A stretch of 38,723 nucleotides of DNA from contig JAWKSZ010000078.1 in NCBI GenBank assembly GCA_041402045.1, positions 1-38,723 of the forward strand, written 5' to 3'. A program made the translations under genes and the position numbers. How positions within the stretch are numbered: position 1 is the stretch's first letter; each line of letters begins with the position of its first letter. The notes under the pieces were generated by a model. The model saw nothing but the letters and a program-made list of their open reading frames with translations. It was not told the DNA's origin and did no database searches. This stretch comes from JAGQRJ01 sp041402045 (lineage in GTDB: Bacteria; Planctomycetota; J058). Shown here in pieces: positions 7,889 to 15,423 of the stretch.

Positions 7889-9267
7889 GCGACGAGACCA
7901 AGCCCGAGGACGAGACGCCCTCGGAGACCCCCGCGGGTGAGACCCCGGCTGCGGAGGCCCCCGCCCAGGACCCGGCCCCCGCCGAGGACGCGGCCCCCGC
8001 CCAGGACCCGGCCCCCGCCCAGGACCCGGCCCCCGCCCCCGCCAAGGGCGAGGCGCCTGCGCCGCGGCCCCTGGGGACGCTGATCATGGACGCCCTGGCG
8101 AGCTACGCCCTCGCGGTGATCCTGCTCCTGATCCTGTTCCTGCTCGTGTTCTTGGGGACCCTGGAGCAGGTCGACCACGGGCTGTTCGAGGTCCAGCGCA
8201 AGTACTTCAACTCCCTCGGCTTCGTGCACTGGGTCGCCGGGGTGATCCCCTTGCCGCTCCCCGGGGTGCGCCTGGTCCTGATCGTGTTCGCGGTGAACAT
8301 GCTCCTGGGCGGGATCGTGCGCCTGCGGGTCAGCAAGCGCACCGTGGGCGTGCTGATCACCCACCTCGGGATCGCGCTGCTCCTGTTCGGCGGGCTCATG
8401 ACCTTCTACTTCTCGCGGGAGGGCAACCTCGCCCTGCGCGAGGGCGGGCGCGGCGCGAGCTTCCACAGCTACTACGAGCACGAGCTGGCGGTCTACCCGG
8501 TGGACGCCCAGGGGATCGTGAGCCAAGGCACCGTGGAGCAGCTCGTGGCCGAGGCCGCGTTCCGCGGCGCGAGCGCCGAGGCCCCGGCGGAGTTCGCCCC
8601 CGAGGGCGCGCCCTTCCGCGTCGCGTTCCTGGGCTACACCCGCAACGCGACCCCGATCCTGCCCTTCCAGCGCGCGGCGCTGGCCGACGGCGTGGGCGAG
8701 CCCCTGGGCGAGGTCCGCGGCGTCGGCCTCTACCCGCTGCCGCTGGCCAAGGAGGCCGAGGCCAACCTGCCGGGGGTCCTGGTCGCGATCACCCCCGAGG
8801 GCGGCGAGACCCAGCGCGAGCTCTTGTGGGCGGGCTCGGGCTCGCCCCTGGTGATCGTGCACCAGGGTCAGCCCTGGGCCTTCGAGCTGCGCAAGGCGCG
8901 GCGGACCCTGCCCTTCGTGGTCGACCTCAGGAAGTTCCACCACGAGACCCACCCCGGGACCAAGATGGCCGCGGCGTTCAAGAGCGACGTGACCTACACC
9001 GACGCCGAGCGCGACGTCAGCGGCAACGTGACGATCGCCATGAACGAGCCGCTGCGCTACCGCGGCTACACCCTCTACCAGGCGAAGTTCGTCGAGCAGG
9101 AGGGGAGCAACGTGAGCATCTTCGCGGTGGTCGAGACCCCCTGGGGCCAGTGGTGGATCCTCGTGGGCTCCACCGCGGTGATCGGCTTCGGGCTCTCGTT
9201 GCACTTCGCGATCAAGCTCTACGGCTACATTCGCACCCAACAACGCGCCCGGGAGCGTGCCGCATGA
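7885..9267 (+). CDS. resB: Cytochrome c biogenesis protein ResB (Ccs1), System II
   Basis: A 460-residue membrane protein that, with CcsA/ResC, transports and delivers haem to apocytochrome c on the outer face of the cytoplasmic membrane. After an Ala/Pro/Asp-rich cytoplasmic leader (~60 residues, 18-bp DNA repeats) there are membrane helices at ~72-95 (YALAVILLLILFLLVFLG), ~130-150 (VRLVLIVFAVNMLLGGI), ~157-178 (VGVLITHLGIALLLFGGLM) and ~425-445 (WWILVGSTAVIGFGLSL). A large extracytoplasmic domain lies between helices 3 and 4, with a ResB-type FVVDLRKFHHETHPG and a YRGYTLYQAKF segment. GTG 7885 overlaps the upstream stop, and its own stop overlaps the ccsA start (ATGA). Confidence 0.92.
   Translation: MSDETKPEDETPSETPAGETPAAEAPAQDPAPAEDAAPAQDPAPAQDPAPAPAKGEAPAPRPLGTLIMDALASYALAVILLLILFLLVFLGTLEQVDHGLFEVQRKYFNSLGFVHWVAGVIPLPLPGVRLVLIVFAVNMLLGGIVRLRVSKRTVGVLITHLGIALLLFGGLMTFYFSREGNLALREGGRGASFHSYYEHELAVYPVDAQGIVSQGTVEQLVAEAAFRGASAEAPAEFAPEGAPFRVAFLGYTRNATPILPFQRAALADGVGEPLGEVRGVGLYPLPLAKEAEANLPGVLVAITPEGGETQRELLWAGSGSPLVIVHQGQPWAFELRKARRTLPFVVDLRKFHHETHPGTKMAAAFKSDVTYTDAERDVSGNVTIAMNEPLRYRGYTLYQAKFVEQEGSNVSIFAVVETPWGQWWILVGSTAVIGFGLSLHFAIKLYGYIRTQQRARERAA
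7963..8034 (+). repeat. Four 18-bp tandem repeats within resB
   Basis: Four consecutive 18-bp units (GCCCAGGACCCGGCCCCC, with one variant) encode AQDPAP-AEDAAP-AQDPAP-AQDPAP in the N-terminal linker of ResB. Copies 3 and 4 are identical to copy 1, which suggests slippage-prone expansion. Confidence 0.85.
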
Positions 9268-11330
9268 GCCGTCGCCTGTTCGCCCTCGCGCCCCTCGTGC
9301 TCGCCCTCGCCGCCTGCGGCCCCGAGGACGCGCCCCCCGCGACCTTCGCCGCGCCCGAGCTGGTCGAGGCCCTGAGCGAGCTCCCGATCCAGGACCAGGG
9401 CCGGGTCAAGCCGCTGAGCACCTTCGCCGACTTCACGCTCCTGCGGCTCAACGGCATGCGCAAGGCGCGGGTCTCGGTCGGCGAGGACCGGACCGCGGCG
9501 CTGAAGCCGATCCAGTGGCTGGCGCGGGTGTTCCTGTTCCCCGAGCTCGCCGCCGACGACAAGGTGTTCCTCGTCGCCGAGAAGAAGGCCCTCGAGGGCC
9601 TCACGACCCTGGGGCTGGCCGACCTCGACGAGCGCCGGCGCCGCGACCGCTACAGCTACAACGAGCTGGTCAGCGCGCGCCAGGAGCTGATCGAGCAGCA
9701 CCAGCTCCTGCGCCCCCAGGCTCCGCCCATGGGCCCCGCGCCGGAGCAGCGGACCCTCGACCCCCGCGAGCAGCAGCTCGTGAGCCTGGCGGAGAACCTG
9801 GTGCTGTTCGAGCGCCTGCTCCACGCCCTGGACTTCACCCGCGGCCAGCTCCAGGTCAAGGGTGTGGTCGGGTTCGCGTTCCGCGACGCCGAGCCCAAGG
9901 TCACCGACCAGGTGCGCTACAGCCGCGCCGTGCGCTACGGGCAGAACCTGGCCAAGACCTTCTTCGAGCTGCAGCGCACGACCGCGGAGCAGATCGCGCC
10001 CGACGTCAAGCAGGCGCAGCTGCAGGAGCTGAACCGCTTCACCCGAGCCGCCGAGGACCTGGGGCGCAGCGCGCAGATCCTGGCCTGCTTCGCGCCGACC
10101 CCGGCCAGCGCGGAGGACCGCGGGCCCGCCCCCTGGCTCGACCCCTACGCGCTCCTCGTGCAGAGCGTGAAGGAGGGGGCCGGGCGCTATCAGGAGCAGA
10201 TCGACGCCCTGGCGTTGTTCGAGGACCTGACCCCGGTGCGCGACGACCCCCAGGCCCTGACCGCGCGGGTCAAGAGCCTGCGCGAGGCCCTGGCCGGGCT
10301 GGCCGAGGCCCGGGGCGAATACTCGAAGGTGCCGCTCGAGGTCAGCTACTACCGCATGGACCTGCTGTATCGCGCGCAGATCCTGTTCGTGCTCGGCTTC
10401 GTGTGCGTGGCCCTGACCTGGCTCGTCGACCCACAGAAGCTCGTGGGCAAGCTCCTGACCTGGGGCACCCTGGGGCTCACCGGCAGCGGGCTGGCTCTGC
10501 TCCTGGCCGGGATCACGATCCGCTGCGTGCTGCGCGGGCGCCCGCCGGTGACCACGCTCTACGAGACGATCCTGTTCATTTGCGCCTGCGGCGTGATCAC
10601 CGCCCTCGGGCTGGAGTGGGTCAACCGCCAGCGGGTGGGCCTGGCCCTGGCGCCGTTCCTGGGCGGCGCGCTCCTGTTCCTCGCCTACCGCTACGAGCTC
10701 AGCGACGCCCAGGACACCATGCCCCAGCTCGTGGCGGTGCTCGACACGAACTTCTGGCTCTCGACCCACGTGACCACCGTCACCCTGGGCTACGCCGCCG
10801 GGCTCCTGGCCGGGGTGATCGGCCACGTGTACCTGGCCGGGCGGCTGCTCCACTGGTGGAGCGGCGGGCGCTGGTTCCAGGACCCCGCGACCTTCCGCAA
10901 CCTGGCCAAGCTGACCTACGGCGTGATCGGGTTCGGGCTCGTGTTCTCCACGGTGGGCACGATCCTGGGCGGGATCTGGGCCAACGACAGCTGGGGCCGG
11001 TTCTGGGGCTGGGACCCCAAGGAGAACGGGGCGCTGCTGATCGTGCTCTGGGAGCTGGCGATCCTCCACGGGCGCATGGGCGGCTACCTGCGCGAGTTCG
11101 GGGTGTGCCTGACCGCCACCGTCGGCACCGCGGTCGTGGCCTTCAGCTGGTGGGGGGTGAACCTGCTCGGCGTCGGGCTGCACAGCTACGGCTTCACCGG
11201 GGGCGTGGCCCGGGTGCTCTACGGCTACTACGGCCTGGAGGCCCTGTTCGTCCTGGTGGTGTGCGGCGCGTGGCTCGCGCGGCGCTGGGGCGGGCGCAAG
11301 CCGCTGCACATAAAGCCCGCGGCGGCCTAG
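9264..11330 (+). CDS. ccsA: Cytochrome c biogenesis protein CcsA/ResC with long lipoprotein-like N-terminal domain
   Basis: A 688-residue protein; the C-terminal ~330 residues are the CcsA haem-handling domain. The tryptophan-rich motif reads GGIWANDSWGRFWGWDPKENGAL, with flanking histidines in WLSTHVTTVTLGYAAG and VGLHSYGF. At least eight hydrophobic helices are visible from residue ~370 onward. The N-terminal ~370 residues are unusual: a lipobox (LAAC, Cys18), then IQDQGRVKPLSTFADF and long helical stretches, presumably outside the membrane. Such extensions occur in CcsA of Bacteroidota and Planctomycetota as far as I recall. ATG 9264 overlaps the resB stop by four bases. This is the final gene of the operon; the next 500 bases hold repeats. 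Confidence 0.92.
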   Translation: MSRRLFALAPLVLALAACGPEDAPPATFAAPELVEALSELPIQDQGRVKPLSTFADFTLLRLNGMRKARVSVGEDRTAALKPIQWLARVFLFPELAADDKVFLVAEKKALEGLTTLGLADLDERRRRDRYSYNELVSARQELIEQHQLLRPQAPPMGPAPEQRTLDPREQQLVSLAENLVLFERLLHALDFTRGQLQVKGVVGFAFRDAEPKVTDQVRYSRAVRYGQNLAKTFFELQRTTAEQIAPDVKQAQLQELNRFTRAAEDLGRSAQILACFAPTPASAEDRGPAPWLDPYALLVQSVKEGAGRYQEQIDALALFEDLTPVRDDPQALTARVKSLREALAGLAEARGEYSKVPLEVSYYRMDLLYRAQILFVLGFVCVALTWLVDPQKLVGKLLTWGTLGLTGSGLALLLAGITIRCVLRGRPPVTTLYETILFICACGVITALGLEWVNRQRVGLALAPFLGGALLFLAYRYELSDAQDTMPQLVAVLDTNFWLSTHVTTVTLGYAAGLLAGVIGHVYLAGRLLHWWSGGRWFQDPATFRNLAKLTYGVIGFGLVFSTVGTILGGIWANDSWGRFWGWDPKENGALLIVLWELAILHGRMGGYLREFGVCLTATVGTAVVAFSWWGVNLLGVGLHSYGFTGGVARVLYGYYGLEALFVLVVCGAWLARRWGGRKPLHIKPAAA

Positions 11331-11370
11331 GGCACTGCTCTCGCCTCGCGCAGAGCGTTCTTCCGCTCGG

Positions 11371-11605
11371 TTCAACGCAGAGGCGCAGAGGCGCAGAGGA
11401 ACGCAGAGCCTCGTGGGGGAGACCCTCTCCGCGAGTGCGGGAGAAGAGGTTCTGCCGGGGGTGTAGGCCCGCAACCTCAAGAGCGGAGCCACCCCTGCTT
11501 CCTCGCCACCCGCGGGCCAGGGTGCCCACGAGCGGAGCGTCCGACTCGGCGCGCCCGCGCGCGCTGGCTCTGCGTTCCTCTGCGCCTCTGCGCCTCTGCG
11601 GTGAA
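11371..11605. repeat. 235-bp intergenic element with 40-bp inverted terminal repeats
   Basis: The ends (11371-11410 and 11566-11605) are inverted copies identical at 39 of 40 positions. Each arm is built from the short direct repeat CGCAGAGG (GGCGCAGAGGCGCAGAG). The 155-bp interior has no convincing gene. This CGCAGAGG-type sequence resembles dispersed intergenic repeats I have seen in environmental genomes. It fills most of the 509-bp gap between ccsA and the acyl-AMP ligase gene, and the arms could form a strong hairpin in either transcript. Confidence 0.85.
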
Positions 11606-11720
11606 TGCCTTCCTTCCGAGCGGTGTGGACTCACCGCTCGCCCTCCCGGCCAGGCACCGGCACCGGGACGAACGTTGCTCCTTAACCCCGCTCGGCGAAG
11701 GAGATAGACCCCCTTTACCG

Positions 11721-11748
11721 TTGCTCTACGCGGGGAGCCCGCTAGAAT
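11721..11748 (+). promoter_or_regulatory. Possible promoter for the acyl-AMP ligase operon
   Basis: TAGAAT (11743-11748) matches the -10 consensus at 5/6; TTGCTC (11721-11726), 16 bases upstream, is a weak -35. It lies 91 bases before the GTG start, after the repeat element. Confidence 0.38.
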
Positions 11749-11839
11749 CCTGGCCTTCCCGCCGTGGGAGACCTCCGCGGAGGCAACGGCGAGGGGCACT
11801 GGAGAGGCCCCTCCAGCAGGCGGTGAGCGAGGTAGAGCG

Positions 11840-13729
11840 GTGAGCGAGCAACACCCTTCCAGCGTGGCCGAGGCCGTGCGGCCCTTCGGGTTCACCGAGG
11901 CCGAGACCCTGGGCGACATGCTGATCCAGCGGGCCCAGGGGCCCCAGGGCGACGACATTCGCTTCCTGTTCGTGGCCGAGGACGACCTGCCTCCGGGGGT
12001 CGAGCCCCAGGGCGACGACGGGCACGTGGTGTTCAGCTACGCCGACGCGCTGGAGCTCTCCCTGCGCGCGGCCGAGCACCTGCGCCAGAAGGGCGTCGGC
12101 CCCGGCGACCGGGTGCTGCTCATGCTCCCCACCGGGCCGACCTTCATGGCCGCCTACTACGGCTGCCAGCTCCTGGGGGCCGCGCCGGTCCCGGTGGTTC
12201 CGCCGGTCTCGCTCTCGCGCATGGAGGACCACCTCAAGCGGATCGCGCGGATCGCCAAGATCTGCGGGGCCAAGGCCGTGGTCGTGGGCTCGCAGATGAT
12301 GCCCGTGTTCAAGGTGGTGTGCAGCCGCGACCGCGAGGCCAAGCGCGCGCTGCAGAACCCGATCCGGGGCAGCGACCTCCTGGCCGAGGAGACCCCCCTC
12401 GAGACCCCGACCCCCGGCACCGGCCGCGACGCGGCCATGCTCCAGTTCACCTCGGGCAGCACCGGCGACCCCAAGGGCGTGGTCCTGCCCCACGCGAGCA
12501 TCCTCGCCAACATGAAGGCGATCGGCCTCGCGGCGGAGTTCACCGCCAACGACGTGGCCCTGGCCTGGCTGCCCCTGTTCCACGACATGGGCCTGATCGG
12601 GCACTTCCTCGCGGCGGTGAGCTGGGGGATCCCCCTCGTGCTGCTCCCGCCGGAGGTGTTCATTCGGCGGCCGAAGGAGTGGCTCAAGGCGCTCTCGACC
12701 TACCGCGGGAGCTGCAGCGCCGCGCCCAACTTCGCCTACAGCCTCTGCGCCAAGAAGTGCAAGGACAAGGACCTCGAGGGCGTCGACCTGAGCTGCTGGC
12801 GGGTGGCCTTCTGCGGGGCCGAGCCGATCAACCCCTCGACCGTCACCGACTTCGTCGACCGCTTCAAGACCCTCGGCTTCCGCACGACCTCGTTCTTCCC
12901 GGTCTACGGCATGGCCGAGTTCTCGCTCGCGGCGACCTTCCCCGACCCCCGGGCCGAGCCGCGCTTCGACACGATCCACCGCCTGCAGTTCGAGCAGGAC
13001 GGCGTGGCCACGCCCTACGCCGGGAGCGAGACCGACGGCGCGCTCTCGGTGACCTGGGTCGGCGTCGGTCAGGCGCTCCCCGGCCACGAGGTGCGGATCG
13101 TGGACGCCCAGGGCAACCTGCTCCCCGAGCGCCGCGAGGGCGAGGTCGAGGTCACCGGCCCCTCGCTCATGGAGGGCTACTACAAGAACCCCCTGGCCAC
13201 CGCCGAGGCCATGCGCGGCGACTGGCTGCGCACCGGCGACCGCGGCTACCTCGCCGAGGGCGAGCTGTTCGTCACCGGGCGCAGCAAGGAGGTGATCATC
13301 AAGGGGGGCAAGAACCTCTACCCCCAGGACGTCGAGGCGGCCGCCGCGACGGTCAAGGGCGTGCGCGTGGGCTGCTGCGCGGCCTTCGGCGTGCGCAACC
13401 CCAAGCGCGGGACCGAGGACCTGGTGCTCGTGTGCGAGACCCGGGTCGAGGACCCCGACGAGCAGGGGCGCATGCAGACCGCGATCCGCAACGCCGTGCT
13501 CGAGGCGGTGGGCGCGACCCCCGACACGATCGTGCTCGCCCAGCCGGGGACCGTGCCCAAGACCTCCTCGGGCAAGATCCAGCGCGGGCTCATGCGCGAG
13601 CGCTTCATGGCCGACGACCTCAAGCCCGGCCGCGCCTCGCTCATGACCCTGGTGCGGCTCAAGGTGGCCATGACCCTCGAGGGGGTGCGCAAGCGCGCCC
13701 TGCGGCCGCTGCGCAGGAAGCGCCCCTGA
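11840..13729 (+). CDS. Fatty acyl-AMP ligase (FAAL-type AMP-binding enzyme)
   Basis: A 629-residue cytoplasmic enzyme that activates a fatty acid with ATP to acyl-AMP; FAALs then pass the acyl group to an acyl carrier protein. The ATP-binding motif is FTSGSTGDPKGV (~210-221), the second core motif is VYGMAEFSL (~355-363), and GDRGY (~473) marks the domain junction. Two features favour FAAL over acyl-CoA ligase: the hinge reads GGKNLYPQDVE rather than the GYxVxPxEIE of CoA ligases, and SCSAAPNFAYSLC is the FAAL-style linker. The adenylation lysine is in PKTSSGKIQRG. GTG 11840 starts the frame; its SD is weak (GAGGTAGAG). No carrier-protein gene is adjacent, so the acceptor is unknown. The stop lies at the apparent CTG start of the next gene. 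Confidence 0.88.
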   Translation: MSEQHPSSVAEAVRPFGFTEAETLGDMLIQRAQGPQGDDIRFLFVAEDDLPPGVEPQGDDGHVVFSYADALELSLRAAEHLRQKGVGPGDRVLLMLPTGPTFMAAYYGCQLLGAAPVPVVPPVSLSRMEDHLKRIARIAKICGAKAVVVGSQMMPVFKVVCSRDREAKRALQNPIRGSDLLAEETPLETPTPGTGRDAAMLQFTSGSTGDPKGVVLPHASILANMKAIGLAAEFTANDVALAWLPLFHDMGLIGHFLAAVSWGIPLVLLPPEVFIRRPKEWLKALSTYRGSCSAAPNFAYSLCAKKCKDKDLEGVDLSCWRVAFCGAEPINPSTVTDFVDRFKTLGFRTTSFFPVYGMAEFSLAATFPDPRAEPRFDTIHRLQFEQDGVATPYAGSETDGALSVTWVGVGQALPGHEVRIVDAQGNLLPERREGEVEVTGPSLMEGYYKNPLATAEAMRGDWLRTGDRGYLAEGELFVTGRSKEVIIKGGKNLYPQDVEAAAATVKGVRVGCCAAFGVRNPKRGTEDLVLVCETRVEDPDEQGRMQTAIRNAVLEAVGATPDTIVLAQPGTVPKTSSGKIQRGLMRERFMADDLKPGRASLMTLVRLKVAMTLEGVRKRALRPLRRKRP

Positions 13730-14768
13730 CCCGAGCCCCCCACGAGCTGAAGGTCTTCCGCGCCGCGCCCCCCCAGGCCCAGCGCCCGCTCCTCACCTTC
13801 CTGCGTTGGCTCGCAGGCCCGGCGCTGTTCCACCTCCCGGGCCGCGACCCGAGCCGGGTGCGCTTCGCCGCGGGCGGGCTGCACGGGAACGAGCCCTCGG
13901 GGTTCTGCGCGGTGCACGAGCTGCTGCGGGACCCGGGGGAGCTGGCCACCGACGTCGTGCTCCTGGTGGGCAACGTGGAGGCCGCGCTCCACGGCGAGCC
14001 CTTCAGCCACCGCGCGCTCCCCGACGGCCACGACATGAACCGGGTGTGGAGCGACGGGCACCCGGGGCGGCTGGCCGGGATCGCGCGCCAGGCCCTGGGG
14101 ATCCTGCGCGAGCTGCCGCTCGAGGCGGGCGTCGACCTGCACAACAACACCGGCTACAACCCGATCTACGCGATCTCGATCGCCGCCGGCTGCCGCCGGG
14201 CCCTGGCGCGGGCCTGGACGCGCAAGCTCGTGCTCTACCCGGGGACCTACATGGGGACCCTGCTGGAGCAGCTCGAGGTCCAGGCCCCGGGGGTCGTGGT
14301 CGAGTGCGGCCAGGCCGGGGACCCCGAGAGCGACCGCGCCGCCGCCGCAGGGCTGCGGCGCTTCGTGCGCGCCGAGACCCTGGACGGGATCCCCGAGGGC
14401 GAACCGGGTCCGCACCAGACCTTCCGCAGCCTGGGGCGGGTCGTGGTCCGGCCCGAGGTGCGGCTGGGGTTCGGCTCGGAGTCGGCGGCCGAGCTGCGCG
14501 TGATCGAGGCCATCGACCGCTGGAACTTCGTGGAGCTGGCCCCGGGGACGCTCCTCGGGCGCTTCGACGGCGACCCGCCCCTGGTGCTCGAGGGCGGCCC
14601 TCGACGACGAGGTCCTCGGTCCGTGCCGGGGGCGAGGTCCGCACGCGGCGTCTGCTGGTCCTGGACACCATGCTGGAGACCACGAACCCCCCGGGTGGCG
14701 AAGCAGGACTGTCTGCTCCACGTCTCCGAGCGATTAGAGGGCTGAGGAGCGGGGAGGCGATATTATAG
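13726..14768 (+). pseudogene. Frameshifted succinylglutamate desuccinylase/aspartoacylase-family zinc hydrolase
   Basis: A protein of the M14/AstE-AspA family, which cleaves N-acyl amide bonds of amino acids with one zinc ion. GGLHGNEPSG supplies the first zinc His and Glu, DLHNN the third ligand, and VVVECGQAGD the catalytic Glu. The frame is intact to about 14597. It then passes into a second frame (ALDDEVLGPCRG) and into a third (GEVRTRRLLVLDTMLETTN), ending at 14768. Removing one G from the G-run near 14597 and one from GGGGG near 14634 would restore a continuous protein. The gene is therefore either recently inactivated or hit by homopolymer sequence errors. No ATG/GTG/TTG suits the start; CTG 13726, five bases after AGGAAG and overlapping the previous stop, is the best candidate. 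Confidence 0.72.
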
Positions 14769-14788
14769 GAGTCCGCGCTCGAGGAGAG

Positions 14789-15419
14789 CTGGTAAGAAAC
14801 GTAGGACCCGTCAGGGAGCTGCCGCTGACGACCCTTTCCGATCCGAAGAGCTGATCGCCGAGCTGAAGTCCTTCGAGAGCGCGAGCTTCGGCGAGGATCG
14901 TGACCCGGCTCGCCCAGAGCAGCGTGATCGACCTTCGAGTCCCCCACGCCGCATCTGCATTACCCTGGACAACGGCTACACCCAACTTGATCCATATACT
15001 GACGAGCGCGTCGAGATCCTGGCCCTGTGCCAGCGCCTTCGGGCAACGTGAGCTCGATCCACAACCACCGCGATCAGCAGTGCTGGATGCTCGTGGCCCA
15101 GGGTCAGCTCATGAACCAGAACTACCTCGTGCACGACCGCGACCCCGCGCGGGGCACGTGTCGCCTCGAGGAGAGCTCGAGCCTCATGATCACCCCGGAG
15201 GCCCCCATGGCGGTGGACCCCGAGGAGCCGGTGCACCAGGTGCGCAACCTGCGCGAGTTCGGCGGGCCCGCGGTGAGCGTGCACATCTACGCCAACCCCT
15301 TCGACACCTGCGAGGTCTACTGCCCGGACAAGGGGATCTACCGCGACGTGAAGCTCAGCTACTGGAGCAAGTTCGGCCGGCTGGTCCACCAGCAGAACGA
15401 CCCCTGCGCGGACGACTGA
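14789..15419 (+). pseudogene. Frameshifted cysteine dioxygenase (type I)
   Basis: Cysteine dioxygenase oxidises L-cysteine to cysteine sulfinate, the entry to taurine and sulfonate metabolism, using a non-haem iron. The downstream part (frame open from 15027) holds all the hallmarks: IHNHRDQQCW (iron ligands H-x-H and the Cys of the Cys-Tyr cofactor), PVHQVRN (third His), and VHIYANPFDTC (the cofactor Tyr), then SYWSKFG. The N-terminal part lies in another frame: ELIAELKSFESASFG and TDERVEILALC. Adding a single G near 15037 would join ...EILALC to APSGNVSSIHNH. A further disturbance lies near 14985, where YTRNL is expected and YTQLDP is read. The start is uncertain. Either the gene is decaying or this stretch has sequence errors. 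Confidence 0.72.
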
Positions 15420-15423
15420 CGCC

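Noticed and set aside
9225..11492. 755-codon open frame antisense to ccsA
   Set aside because: It is a shadow of the high-GC3 ccsA gene: Gly/Ala/Arg/His/Gln-rich, no family resemblance, no ribosome binding site.
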